64,000 nucleotides of DNA from Candidatus Mycobacterium methanotrophicum (GCF_023515995.1 NZ_CP097320.1:4340001-4404000), one strand, 5' to 3'; counted from the stretch's first letter, positions 1 through 8,943 are shown. The notes: a model not told the origin generated them from the sequence alone. Numbers and translations are program-made.

Positions 1-33
1 GCCGTGAACGCGCTGACCGATTTGCAAGGATGA
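1..33 (+). CDS. C-terminal end of an upstream gene (partial)
   Basis: An open frame enters at base 1 and reads AVNALTDLQG before a TGA at 31-33. Only ten residues are visible, so the product cannot be identified. The next gene resembles LpqJ, which in M. tuberculosis lies beside iniC, so an IniC-like dynamin GTPase is one possibility, but this rests on gene order only. Bases 34-116 show nothing recognisable. Confidence 0.3.
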   Translation, partial: AVNALTDLQG

Positions 34-116
34 GGCGCGCCCGGCCGCAGGGTGGCGCGGTCACGCCGGCGAGGCCGCAATAGCGGGCGCGTCACTGCAG
101 TCACTTGCGTCACTTT

Positions 117-707
117 ATGCGTACGCTGTTCCCTGAGATGTTTTGGGAGAGAGCCAAGACGGCAAGGGTATGCGGCCGACTGCTGTTGGCGGGCCTGCTG
201 ATGAGCGCCGCGGTAGTGAGCGGATGCAGCTCCCTGATCCACGGCAAGCCGGTGGCCTCCCCGCCCGGAGGAGCGAGCGAACCGTCGCTGCCGAAAGCCA
301 GACCGTCCGTCCCGTCACCGGCCCCCTCCCGGCCGGCGCCGCCCAGCGCTAATCCGCCCGCCGACGCCATCCCGCTGCCACCCGACCAGAACGGTTACGT
401 CTTCATCCAAACCAAATCCGGTCAGACGCGCTGCCAGATCAATGCCGACAGCGTCGGTTGCGAGGCGCAGTTCACCAACCCACCGATCCAGAACGGCGAA
501 CCCGCCAATGGCGTGAACGTCACAGCAAGCGGGTCGGTGCAGTGGGTGGTGGGCAACCTCGGCGACATTCCCACCGTGACCATCGACTACCACACCTACG
601 ACGCGGAGGGCTGGACAATCGCGGCCAGCGAAAGCGGCACCCGCTTTACCAACACGACCACCGGGCACGGCATGTTCGTCAGCGTCGAAAACGTCGAGAC
701 GTTCTGA
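117..707 (+). CDS. lpqJ: LpqJ-like lipoprotein
   Basis: A predicted secreted lipoprotein of about 196 aa. The N-terminus has basic residues (RAKTARVCGR), a hydrophobic stretch (LLLAGLLMSAAVV) and a lipobox VSGC, so signal peptidase II cleavage and lipidation at that Cys are expected. A Pro/Ser-rich linker of about 40 residues follows. The C-terminal half begins GYVFIQTKSGQTRCQI and holds a probable disulfide pair (RCQI...VGCEA). From memory this C-terminal half resembles LpqJ (Rv0344c), and nearby etfD and aspC support that placement. The start is uncertain: TTG 105, ATG 117 and ATG 138 are in frame and none has a clear ribosome binding site; 138 would still give a full signal peptide. Biochemical function unknown. 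Confidence 0.7.
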   Translation: MRTLFPEMFWERAKTARVCGRLLLAGLLMSAAVVSGCSSLIHGKPVASPPGGASEPSLPKARPSVPSPAPSRPAPPSANPPADAIPLPPDQNGYVFIQTKSGQTRCQINADSVGCEAQFTNPPIQNGEPANGVNVTASGSVQWVVGNLGDIPTVTIDYHTYDAEGWTIAASESGTRFTNTTTGHGMFVSVENVETF

Positions 708-740
708 GCGACCCCAACCACACAACATAGTCTGGCGCTC

Positions 741-1670
741 GTGGATTTTCGGGTATTCGTTGAACCTCAGCAAGGCGCCAGTTACTCCGACCAGCTCGCC
801 GTAGCGCAGACCGCCGAGGCGTTGGGGTTTTCCGCGTTCTTCCGGTCCGACCACTATGTGGCGATGAGCGGCGACGGACTGCCCGGCCCGACCGACTCCT
901 GGGTGACGTTGGGCGGCATCGCCCGCGAGACGTCATCGATCCGGCTGGGCACGCTAGTCACCTCGGCAACATTCCGCCATCCCGGTCCACTGGCCGTCGC
1001 GGTCGCCCAGGTCGACGAAATGAGCAGCGGCAGAGTCGAATTCGGAATCGGCACCGGTTGGTTCGAACGGGAGCATCTGGCCTATGCGATCCCCTTCCCG
1101 CCGCTGCGCGAGCGATTCGCCCGGCTTACCGAACAGCTCGAATTGATTACCGGCCTGTGGACCTCACCGGTCGGGGAAGCATTCGACTACGCGGGCGCCC
1201 ATTACGCGGTTAACGACTCGCCGGCGTTGCCGAAGCCGGTGCAACAGCCTCATCCACCGATCATCATCGGCGGGATGGGCGCCAACCGCACCCCTCGGCT
1301 GGCCGCGACGTTCGCCGACGAGTTCAACGTGCCCTTTGCCTCGTTGGACACCGCCAAGACCCAATTCCAACGGGTTCGCGCAGCGGTCGATGCGGTCGGC
1401 CGGCCCGCCGACGCGATGACGTATTCCGCGGCGTTTGTGGTGTGCACCGGACGCGACGACGGCGAGATCAGCCGCCGAGCTGCCGCCATCGGGCGCGACG
1501 TCGATGAGCTGCGGTCCAATTCTCCGCTGGTGGGCATGCCCAACGAGATTCTCGAGCGGCTCGGGCCGTTCGCGGACATCGGCGTGCAACGCGTTTATCT
1601 GCAGCTGCTGGACCTCTCGGACCTCGACCACCTGCGGCTTTTCGCCGATGGGGTTATTCGGCAGCTCTGA
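741..1670 (+). CDS. LLM-class F420-dependent oxidoreductase
   Basis: A 309-aa luciferase-like monooxygenase (TIM-barrel) family protein starting at GTG 741. Typical family features are AEALGFSAFFRSDHY near residue 30, RLGTLVTSATFRHP near 70, the DEMSSGRVEFGIGTGW block near 95, and PPIIIGGMGANRTPRLAA near 178. In mycobacteria these enzymes usually use coenzyme F420 for hydride transfer; the substrate here is unknown. Length matches the family. It follows the lipoprotein gene by 33 bp and could share its transcript. No disruption is visible. The F420 assignment comes from family membership, not from a residue diagnostic I can verify. Confidence 0.85.
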   Translation: MDFRVFVEPQQGASYSDQLAVAQTAEALGFSAFFRSDHYVAMSGDGLPGPTDSWVTLGGIARETSSIRLGTLVTSATFRHPGPLAVAVAQVDEMSSGRVEFGIGTGWFEREHLAYAIPFPPLRERFARLTEQLELITGLWTSPVGEAFDYAGAHYAVNDSPALPKPVQQPHPPIIIGGMGANRTPRLAATFADEFNVPFASLDTAKTQFQRVRAAVDAVGRPADAMTYSAAFVVCTGRDDGEISRRAAAIGRDVDELRSNSPLVGMPNEILERLGPFADIGVQRVYLQLLDLSDLDHLRLFADGVIRQL

Positions 1671-1712
1671 CGCCCCCACCGGATGCCAAGGCGTGAGCGG
1701 GATGTCAGTAGC

Positions 1713-2234
1713 ATGGGGGGCGTGACGGGCTTCGGTTCGCAGGGCCCTCCCGACGACCCCAGCAATCGGCCAACGCAGATGGCCGATTACAGTGCGCTCG
1801 AAGCGCCGCCGGGTTCCGACGACCAGCCTGCTGAGCCGCAATCACCGCCGGCCCCCTGGTATCGGAAGCGCTCCTTGCTGGCCATATGGGCCACGATGGT
1901 GGCGATCTTGGTTGTGCTGATCGTCTACGGCCTCATCCAGATCTCCCGCGGCGGGGGCGGGGGAACGTCCACGACGACGTCGTCAACCACACCGTCGTCG
2001 ACCACCACACCGTCACCGACAACGACCCCGTCGACGACAACCACCACGCCGTCGACGACCACCCCGACGCCGTCGCCCTCGACGCCCGAGGAGAGGCCGA
2101 CGGGCGGCAACGCTTCCCCTCCGGCGCAGGGCCCGCCCTCGGCCGAGCCGCCGGACCATCACCACCATTTGCCGCACATTCCGTCAACGATCACGTTGCC
2201 GCACACCGTGATTACACTGCCGCACGGTTTCTAA
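1713..2234 (+). CDS. Single-pass membrane protein with Thr/Ser/Pro-rich tail
   Basis: About 173 aa. A polar N-terminal region of about 50 residues precedes one transmembrane helix (LLAIWATMVAILVVLIVYGLI). A tail of Thr/Ser/Pro repeats (TTTPS-type, about 55 residues) follows, ending in a His-rich HHHHLPHIPS segment. Expected topology is a cytoplasmic N-terminus with the low-complexity tail in the periplasm or wall, because WYRKR precedes the helix. ATG 1713 is used; GTG 1722, which follows a G-run, is an alternative. The next gene has the same architecture and the pair precedes a membrane-anchored Hsp70-like protein, so the three may act together in the envelope (inference). No named domain recognised. 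Confidence 0.65.
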   Translation: MGGVTGFGSQGPPDDPSNRPTQMADYSALEAPPGSDDQPAEPQSPPAPWYRKRSLLAIWATMVAILVVLIVYGLIQISRGGGGGTSTTTSSTTPSSTTTPSPTTTPSTTTTTPSTTTPTPSPSTPEERPTGGNASPPAQGPPSAEPPDHHHHLPHIPSTITLPHTVITLPHGF

Positions 2235-2277
2235 AGGCGGGGCGGCACCACGACACTGCCGACGAGCACAAGCATCC

Positions 2278-2784
2278 ATGAGCCAGCCGCTATCCCCCAG
2301 GCAAGAACCGTCGGTAGGATCGGTCTTTGTGGGGGGCAGCAGACCGCCATACGACGTCGAGGGCTACTCGGAGCACGACGTGGTTCTTGGCGGGAACGAC
2401 GACTCGTTCGCTACCGACGAGACGCCGTCAGCCTGGTTCCTCAAGCCGTGGGTGTTGGCGCTGTGGGGTCTGACAGTCGTGATTTTGATCGGGATCATTA
2501 TCTACGGCCTCATCATCCTGGCCACCGGCAACGGCGCGGGCGGACCAACAACGACGCGGCCGTCGGCAACCACATCACACTCAACTGCTCCGGCCCGGAC
2601 AACCACACCGCCGTCGGCCCTCCCGACCACGACGGCCCCGTCGCCCGAGACGACGCCACAACCGGCGCCGCCGCAGATCACCCAGACGTGGACCCAGCAA
2701 CGTCCCCGTCATCACTGGTGGAACGGCGACATACCTCAGATCCCCGGGCTACCCCCCATACACATCCCAGGCGCCGTCAGCTAA
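2278..2784 (+). CDS. Single-pass membrane protein with Thr/Pro-rich tail
   Basis: 168 aa, apparently a distant paralogue of the preceding gene. A polar acidic N-terminus of about 50 residues leads to AWFLKPWVLALWGL, a transmembrane helix (TVVILIGIIIYGLIILA), and a Thr/Pro/Ala tail ending with His/Trp-rich RHHWWNG and PGLPPIHIPG. The motif WYRKRSLLAIWATMV in the previous gene and WFLKPWVLALWGLTV here occupy the same position. It starts 43 bp after the previous gene, consistent with one operon reading into the Hsp70-like gene at 2903. Function unknown. Confidence 0.65.
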   Translation: MSQPLSPRQEPSVGSVFVGGSRPPYDVEGYSEHDVVLGGNDDSFATDETPSAWFLKPWVLALWGLTVVILIGIIIYGLIILATGNGAGGPTTTRPSATTSHSTAPARTTTPPSALPTTTAPSPETTPQPAPPQITQTWTQQRPRHHWWNGDIPQIPGLPPIHIPGAVS

Positions 2785-2902
2785 CGGCTATCAGCGAGCA
2801 GGATTAGCCGACGCCGCATCCGGGGAATCCCTAACCACATCCCGGCTGAGTTGGCGACAGTCGCCGACCGTCGGCAACCGATGGACCTAGAGGTGGGGGC
2901 AG

Positions 2903-4729
2903 ATGCGCGACGTGCTCGGTCTGTCGATCGGGGTGGCCAACCTGGTCGCCGCGCGGGTGGGTCGTGCGACCGTGACGCGCCGGTCTGTGTTGACGCTGTA
3001 CCCACACCGACCGCCCGAAGTAGGTGTGGCGGAGGAAAACCCCGACCTGACCGAACCCGGCTTGGTCCTGCGGGGGTTCATTCCAGGAAACGGGGAATCG
3101 GGTTCCCTTGTCGCGTCCGACGGATCTGTCCATCACCGCGAAACCCTCATGGCGGAGGCGCTCGACGCGCTGGCCCGTACCGTCGGTTACAGCGATTCGA
3201 CGGTGGTCGCGGTACCGGGTCATTGGGGACAGAACGCGGTCGCGGCCTTGCGTGAAAGCCTGCTCGCCAAGCCTTCGTTGGAAACCTGCGGTATGCCGGC
3301 GATGCTGGTATCCGACGCCACGGCCGCACTCGCGTCGCTGTATGCGGAGCCGGGTTTCCCGGCGGACGGTGTGGTGGTGCTATGCGACTTCGGCGCCGGC
3401 GGCACCAGCGTGACGCTCAGCGACGCGACGTCTAACTTTCGACACATCGGCGAAACGGTCCACTACACCGACTTCGCCGGTGATCGGCTCGACAAGGCGA
3501 TACTGCATCGCCTGCAAGGCGCTTTCACCGAGGCCGTGGATGCCAATGCCGCAAACACCGCGCCACCTGACTTGATGTCGCGACGGCTAGACGAGTGCCG
3601 GCAGGCCAAGGAGCGGCTGTCGTCGGCCACGGTGACTGTTGTTCCGGCCCAACTGCCCGTCACTGGCGAGGAAGTGCGACTGTCCCGCCAGGAATTAGAG
3701 GATATGATGTCGGAGCCGCTGGACCAGTTCATCACCAGTGTCGCGGAGTTGTTGCGGCGTAACGCAATTCCACCAGCGAGGCTGGCCGCCGTCGCGACAG
3801 TCGGCGGCGGCGCATGCATCCCGTTGGTCACCAAACGACTCGAACAGCGACTGCACGCGCCCGTCGTCACCACGCAGCAACCCAGCCTCAGCGCGGCCAC
3901 CGGCGCGGCGGCCTTTGCCGAGCAGCAGTCAGCCGCGAGTCTGCCGACCGATATGGCGATCCGGCCGGGCCCGACCGCCGGCGCCGGGCCTCCTACCGAC
4001 ATTGATCCGTCTGCATGGGCAGTCGGCGCCGCGAGGCTAGCGGCGGCCGAATCGGTGGAGGACGGCATTGAATCGGCGACCTATCGTGCGCTGGCCTGGT
4101 CGGCGGACGACTCCAGCGGTGACGGGCCATTGCTATACACCGAGGAAGATGGCGGTGTCGAACCCGCGGCGCCGATGGTGGCCGTCGAACCAGACGATCG
4201 CGCTGATGACACTCCCTCACCCGCTGCTGCGTCGCAGCCCGGGTCGCCGCCGCAGCCCGCACCCGCTCCCCCGCCGCGGCGCAGACGTTTGGGAACCCTG
4301 TTCGCGCTGACCGTAATGACGGCGTTGACCGCACTGTTGGTCGTCGGCGTCATGATGTCCAAACTGTCAAACACCCACAGCCCTACCGAGACGCCCAGCA
4401 GCCTTCCGGCACCCAAACCGCTGCCCAAGGTCGGGCCGCTGCCACCACCGCCGCCATCGACGGTGACCGTCACGGACACGCCGACGGTCGAGACGACAGT
4501 TGTTGCGCCACCCCGATACACGAACCGAATCACCACGAGCGTCGCGCCCACCACCACGACTCCCCGGTCGACGAGCAGTTCGCCGGCCACCCCTGGATCG
4601 GCGACGCCTTCTACCTTTCCGTCGACCTATCCGACCCCCTATCCGGCCTATCCGCCGGCCACCACGACGCCGACCACAGCTCAGCTGGCGCCGCCGACGC
4701 TGGTACCTGTCACGCCATACGTCCCATAG
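2903..4729 (+). CDS. Hsp70-like (ASKHA) membrane protein with Pro/Thr-rich C-terminus
   Basis: 608 aa. Residues about 1-345 form an Hsp70-type nucleotide-binding fold: N-terminal strand pair VLGLSIGVANLVAARVGRA, a connect-like VSDATAALASL, the phosphate-2 loop CDFGAGGTSVTLSD and the adenosine motif VATVGGGACIPLVTKRLEQ. The first phosphate loop has SIGVAN where Hsp70 has DLGTT, so ATP hydrolysis may be weak or absent. There is no Hsp70 substrate-binding domain. An acidic linker leads to RRRRLGTLF, one transmembrane helix (ALTVMTALTALLVVGVMM) and about 130 residues of Pro/Thr/Ser-rich tail ending TPYVP. The architecture matches the Rv0312-type protein at 31610-33592. Role unknown; probably a membrane-anchored envelope factor. 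Confidence 0.8.
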   Translation: MRDVLGLSIGVANLVAARVGRATVTRRSVLTLYPHRPPEVGVAEENPDLTEPGLVLRGFIPGNGESGSLVASDGSVHHRETLMAEALDALARTVGYSDSTVVAVPGHWGQNAVAALRESLLAKPSLETCGMPAMLVSDATAALASLYAEPGFPADGVVVLCDFGAGGTSVTLSDATSNFRHIGETVHYTDFAGDRLDKAILHRLQGAFTEAVDANAANTAPPDLMSRRLDECRQAKERLSSATVTVVPAQLPVTGEEVRLSRQELEDMMSEPLDQFITSVAELLRRNAIPPARLAAVATVGGGACIPLVTKRLEQRLHAPVVTTQQPSLSAATGAAAFAEQQSAASLPTDMAIRPGPTAGAGPPTDIDPSAWAVGAARLAAAESVEDGIESATYRALAWSADDSSGDGPLLYTEEDGGVEPAAPMVAVEPDDRADDTPSPAAASQPGSPPQPAPAPPPRRRRLGTLFALTVMTALTALLVVGVMMSKLSNTHSPTETPSSLPAPKPLPKVGPLPPPPPSTVTVTDTPTVETTVVAPPRYTNRITTSVAPTTTTPRSTSSSPATPGSATPSTFPSTYPTPYPAYPPATTTPTTAQLAPPTLVPVTPYVP

Positions 4730-4813
4730 CCGCTCCCGCGAGAGCTGCGTTAGGGCAGCCTTTGTCGCGGTCAAGGCGAGAAAAATGCGACTATGAGCTG
4801 GCCTGGCGATTAA

Positions 4814-4854
4814 GTTACTAGCGAGTAACACAGTCGAAGTTACCGCTGAGTAAC
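4814..4854. promoter_or_regulatory. Two tandem 16-bp palindromes upstream of etfD (operator candidate)
   Basis: GTTACTAGCGAGTAAC at 4814-4829 and GTTACCGCTGAGTAAC at 4839-4854 share the form GTTAC-N6-GTAAC and are spaced 25 bp start to start, ending 20 bp before the etfD ATG. The layout suggests a TetR-type repressor binding two sites on the promoter. A fatty-acid-responsive regulator would suit EtfD's role in beta-oxidation, but the regulator's identity is inferred. Confidence 0.6.
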
Positions 4855-4874
4855 CTCAAATTGGGGAGACTTCC

Positions 4875-7613
4875 ATGCAGACGCAGATGCTGATCAGACT
4901 CGCAGTGGGCCTAGGCATGACGGCGATCGTCGGATTGCTCGCACTGCGTCGGGTCGGTTGGCTAGCCAAACTCACCCTGTCCGGCCAGCCCGCCACCGGC
5001 CGCACCGACGACGTCGGCGACCGGATCTGGACCGAGGTGTCCGAGGTCTTCGGGCAGCGGCGGCTGCTCAAATGGTCAATCCCGGGCCTGGCCCACTTTT
5101 TCACCATGTGGGGCTTCTTCATCCTGCTCACCGTCTACATCGAGGCCTACGGGCTGCTGTTCCAGGCGAATTTCCACATCCCGATTATCGGCCGCTGGGA
5201 CGCGCTGGGCTTCCTGCAGGACTTCTTCGCCACCGCCGTCTTCGTCGGCATCGCCACCTTCGCGGTGATCCGCCTCATGCGCAGTCCGCGGGAAATCGGC
5301 CGAGCATCGCGGTTCTACGGTTCGCACACCGGCGGGGCCTGGCTGGTCCTGTTGATGATCTTCAACGTCATCTGGACCTACGTGCTGGTTCGCGGGTCGG
5401 CCGTCAACAACGGCACCCTGCCGTACGGCAAGCCCGCGTTCCTCTCGCACCTCTTCGGCGCGATCCTGCACCCGCTCGGGCAACCGGCCAACGAGATCAT
5501 CGAAACCACGGCGTTGCTTTTGCATATCGGCGTCATGCTGGCGTTTCTGATCATCGTGCTGCACTCCAAGCACCTGCACATCTTCCTTGCCCCGATCAAC
5601 GTGGTCTTCAAGCGGCTGCCCGATGGGCTGGGTCCGCTGCTGCCGATGGAGTCCGACGGCAAGCCGATTGATTTCGAGAATCCGCCAGATGACGCGGTAT
5701 TCGGGCGCGGAAAGGTCGAGGACTTCACGTGGAAAGGCATGCTCGATTTCGCCACGTGCACGGAGTGCGGACGTTGCCAGTCACAGTGCCCGGCCTGGAA
5801 CACCGGCAAGCCCCTGTCGCCCAAGCTCGTGATCATGGATTTACGGGATCACTGGATGGCCAAGGCTCCCTACATCCTTGGTGAAAAGGAGACCGCTGCG
5901 CAGAGCACTCCCGAGGGTGGGGTCGGCGAGGAGCTGCGCGGGGAGAAGCACGCCGGAGAGCACCACGTCCCCGAGTCCGGCTTTGGCCGCGTAATGGGCT
6001 CTGGGCCGCTGCAAGCGAACCGACCGCTGGTCGGAACCCGCGAGCAGGGCGGAGTGATCGACCCCGACGTGCTGTGGTCGTGCGTCACCTGCGGCGCGTG
6101 CGTCGAGCAGTGCCCGGTGGACATCGAGCACATCGACCACATCGTCGATATGCGCCGCTACCAGGTCATGATGGAGTCCGAGTTCCCCTCTGAGCTGTCT
6201 GTCCTGTTCAAAAACCTTGAGACCAAAGGCAATCCGTGGGGCCAAAACGCCTCCGACCGCACCAACTGGATCGACGAGGTCGACTTTGACGTCCCGTTAT
6301 ACGGCCAAGATGTCGGCAGCTTCGACGGCTACGAATACCTGTTCTGGGTGGGCTGCGCCGGCGCTTACGACGACAAGGCCAAAAAGACCACCAAAGCCGT
6401 CGCCGAACTGCTGGCGATCGCCGGAGTGAAATATTTAGTGCTCGGCACCGGCGAAACCTGCAACGGCGACTCAGCGCGTCGCTCGGGTAACGAGTTCCTG
6501 TTCCAACAGCTCGCCCAGCAGGCCGTCGAAACGCTGGACGGCGTGTTCGAGGGAACGGAAACCGTGGACCGCAAGATCGTGGTCACCTGCCCGCACTGCT
6601 TCAACACCATCGGTCGCGAATACCGGCAACTGGGCAACAACTACACCGTGCTGCACCACACCCAGCTGCTCAACCGGCTAGTGCGCGACAAGAAGCTGGT
6701 CCCGGTCAGCCCTGTCTCTGAAGCCGTCACCTATCACGACCCCTGCTACTTGGGCCGGCACAACAAGGTGTACGAGGCGCCGCGCGAGCTGATCGGCGCC
6801 TCGGGCGCAAAGCTGGCTGAGATGCCGCGGCACGCCGATCGCAGTTTCTGCTGCGGCGCCGGTGGTGCGCGAATGTGGATGGAAGAGCACATCGGCAAGC
6901 GGATCAACCATGAGCGCGTCGACGAGGCACTGGCCACCGGAGCGACCACGGTCGCCACCGCGTGCCCGTTCTGCCGGGTGATGGTGACCGACGGCGTCAA
7001 CGACCGCCAGGAAGCCGCCGGACGCGGGGGCGTCGACGTGCGCGACGTGGCGCAGCTGCTGCTCGAGTCGCTCGACCGCGATGCAGTCAAGCTGCCGCAA
7101 AAGGGCACGGCAGCCAAGGAAGCCGCCGAGCATGCCGAAAAAGCCGCTCCGAAAGCATCGGCTGCAACCGCTCCCGCTCCGGCGAAAGAAACCGCCGAAA
7201 CGCCGGCCGCTGCACCTGCCGAAGCGGCTGCGCCCGCATCGGACAAGGCGGCCAAAGCCGTCACCGGGCTGGGCATCGCCGGCGGCGCCAAGCGGCCCGG
7301 GGCCAAAAAGACCGCAGCGCCAACGCAATCCGCGGCAGCCGCCGCGCCCGAGGCGAAATCCGAATCGGCAGCCCCGGAAGCGAAGGCTCCGGCCGCACCG
7401 GTCAAGGGGCTGGGCATCGCCGGCGGCGCCAAGCGGCCCGGCGCCAAAAAGGCCGCTCCCGCCGCACAACCCACGGCCCCCCCGCCGAAGCCCCAGGAAG
7501 AACCGGAGCCCAAACCGACCCCCGAATCGGGGGATGGCGAGACCAAGACACCGGCAGCGCCCGTTAAGGGCTTGGGCATCACCCGAGGTGCCCGTCCACC
7601 AGGAAAACGCTGA
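4875..7613 (+). CDS. etfD: EtfD: membrane iron-sulfur reductase linking ETF to the quinone pool
   Basis: 912 aa, orthologous in pattern to Rv0338c, reported as EtfD, which passes electrons from acyl-CoA dehydrogenases via ETF to menaquinone during fatty-acid oxidation. The N-terminal ~240 residues contain several transmembrane helices with membrane His residues (GLAHFFTMWGFFILL, LLLHIGVMLAFLIIVLHSKHLH). Two 4Fe-4S cysteine clusters follow: CTECGRCQSQCP near 296 and CVTCGACVEQCP near 405. Two CCG-type cysteine-rich modules follow (VGCAGAYDD near 494; HDPCYLG...FCCGAGGARM near 620-660). The C-terminal ~190 residues are Ala/Lys/Pro-rich with three copies of a GLGIAGGAKRPGAKK-like unit. The ATG follows GGGGAG at good spacing; aspC follows in the same direction. 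Confidence 0.9.
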   Translation: MQTQMLIRLAVGLGMTAIVGLLALRRVGWLAKLTLSGQPATGRTDDVGDRIWTEVSEVFGQRRLLKWSIPGLAHFFTMWGFFILLTVYIEAYGLLFQANFHIPIIGRWDALGFLQDFFATAVFVGIATFAVIRLMRSPREIGRASRFYGSHTGGAWLVLLMIFNVIWTYVLVRGSAVNNGTLPYGKPAFLSHLFGAILHPLGQPANEIIETTALLLHIGVMLAFLIIVLHSKHLHIFLAPINVVFKRLPDGLGPLLPMESDGKPIDFENPPDDAVFGRGKVEDFTWKGMLDFATCTECGRCQSQCPAWNTGKPLSPKLVIMDLRDHWMAKAPYILGEKETAAQSTPEGGVGEELRGEKHAGEHHVPESGFGRVMGSGPLQANRPLVGTREQGGVIDPDVLWSCVTCGACVEQCPVDIEHIDHIVDMRRYQVMMESEFPSELSVLFKNLETKGNPWGQNASDRTNWIDEVDFDVPLYGQDVGSFDGYEYLFWVGCAGAYDDKAKKTTKAVAELLAIAGVKYLVLGTGETCNGDSARRSGNEFLFQQLAQQAVETLDGVFEGTETVDRKIVVTCPHCFNTIGREYRQLGNNYTVLHHTQLLNRLVRDKKLVPVSPVSEAVTYHDPCYLGRHNKVYEAPRELIGASGAKLAEMPRHADRSFCCGAGGARMWMEEHIGKRINHERVDEALATGATTVATACPFCRVMVTDGVNDRQEAAGRGGVDVRDVAQLLLESLDRDAVKLPQKGTAAKEAAEHAEKAAPKASAATAPAPAKETAETPAAAPAEAAAPASDKAAKAVTGLGIAGGAKRPGAKKTAAPTQSAAAAAPEAKSESAAPEAKAPAAPVKGLGIAGGAKRPGAKKAAPAAQPTAPPPKPQEEPEPKPTPESGDGETKTPAAPVKGLGITRGARPPGKR

Positions 7614-7637
7614 TCAAGCCGGTTCTGGCATTAATAA

Positions 7638-8930
7638 TTGGACAGCCATGGCACCATGGTTGACGTGACTACGCATCAGCTGCCCTGGCATACCGCCGGT
7701 CATCAGCCGCGCCAGCGTACGTTCGCGCAGTCATCGAAGCTGCAGGATGTGCTCTACGAAATCCGCGGTCCGGTGCACGATCACGCCGCGCGACTGGAGT
7801 TCGAAGGGCACCGGATCCTCAAGCTCAACATCGGCAACCCGGCGCCGTTCGGCTTCGAAGCACCCGACGTGATCATGCGTGACATGATCCAGGCGCTGCC
7901 TTACGCGCAGGGCTACTCGGACTCCAAAGGCATCTTGTCGGCGCGGCGCGCGGTGGTCACCCGCTACGAACTCGTCGACGGCTTCCCGCGATTCGACGTC
8001 GACGACGTGTATCTGGGCAACGGCGTCTCTGAACTGATCACTTTGACGCTGCAGGCGCTGCTGGACAACGGCGACCAGGTGCTGATTCCGGCGCCCGACT
8101 ATCCACTGTGGACGGCGTCTACCTCGCTTGCCGGCGGCACGCCGGTACACTACCTGTGCGAGGAAACCCAAGGCTGGCAACCGGATATCGCCGACCTGGA
8201 GTCGAAGATCACCGAGCGCACCAAGGCGCTGGTGGTGATCAATCCGAATAATCCAACCGGCGCGGTGTATAGTCACGAAATCCTTTCGCAGATTGCCGAT
8301 CTGGCGCGCAAGCATCAGCTGCTACTGCTCGCCGACGAGATCTACGACAAGGTCCTCTACGACGACGCCAAACACATCAGCATGGCCTCGGTGGCGCCCG
8401 ACGTGTTATGCCTGACTTTCAATGGCCTGTCGAAGGCTTACCGCGTTGCCGGATACCGGGCCGGCTGGTTGGCGATCACCGGGCCCAAGGACCACGCGAC
8501 CAGCTTCATCGAGGGCATCAGCCTGCTGGCGAATATGCGGTTGTGCCCGAATGTCCCTGCCCAGCATGCGATTCAGGTCGCCCTGGGCGGTTACCAGAGC
8601 ATCGATGACCTCGTGTTGCCGGGCGGGCGGTTGCGCGAACAGCGCGACGTGGCGTGGTCCAAGCTCAACGAGATCCCCGGGGTGTCGTGCGTCAAACCCG
8701 CCGGTGCGCTCTATACGTTCCCCCGGCTGGATCCTGAGGTATACCAGATCCATGACGACGAACAACTTGTCCTGGACCTGCTGCTGTCGGAGAAGATTCT
8801 GGTCACGCAGGGCACCGGATTCAACTGGCCCGCACCGGATCACCTGCGGATCGTGACGCTGCCATGGTCGCGCGACCTGGCGCAGGCTATCGAGCGGTTG
8901 GGCAACTTCCTGACCAGCTATCGGCAGTGA
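7638..8930 (+). CDS. aspC: Aspartate/alanine-type aminotransferase AspC
   Basis: 430-aa PLP-dependent class I/II aminotransferase, close to Rv0337c in length and sequence as I recall it. Landmarks are LNIGNPAPFGF near 65, LGNGVSELI near 130, VVINPNNPTGAVYS near 198, the LADEIYDKVLYDD block near 232, and the Schiff-base lysine in FNGLSKAYRVAGYRAGW near 262-276. It transfers amino groups between glutamate and 2-oxo acids in the cytoplasm. It lies 24 bp after etfD, so co-transcription is likely. An internal ATG at 7656 is an alternative start; the upstream ATG is kept because the tuberculosis homologue has a similar N-terminus. Confidence 0.88.
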   Translation: MDSHGTMVDVTTHQLPWHTAGHQPRQRTFAQSSKLQDVLYEIRGPVHDHAARLEFEGHRILKLNIGNPAPFGFEAPDVIMRDMIQALPYAQGYSDSKGILSARRAVVTRYELVDGFPRFDVDDVYLGNGVSELITLTLQALLDNGDQVLIPAPDYPLWTASTSLAGGTPVHYLCEETQGWQPDIADLESKITERTKALVVINPNNPTGAVYSHEILSQIADLARKHQLLLLADEIYDKVLYDDAKHISMASVAPDVLCLTFNGLSKAYRVAGYRAGWLAITGPKDHATSFIEGISLLANMRLCPNVPAQHAIQVALGGYQSIDDLVLPGGRLREQRDVAWSKLNEIPGVSCVKPAGALYTFPRLDPEVYQIHDDEQLVLDLLLSEKILVTQGTGFNWPAPDHLRIVTLPWSRDLAQAIERLGNFLTSYRQ

Positions 8931-8943
8931 CGCTCGACGGCTG

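Noticed and set aside
315..854. Long opposite-strand frames over most real genes, for example 179 aa over 315-854 and 304 aa over 38608-39522
   Set aside because: High-GC DNA gives long open frames by codon bias; these show low-complexity Gly/Ala/Arg sequence and no family features.
7255..7610. EtfD C-terminal extension considered as a fused separate domain
   Set aside because: It is low-complexity Ala/Pro/Lys sequence with short repeats; no folded domain can be supported.
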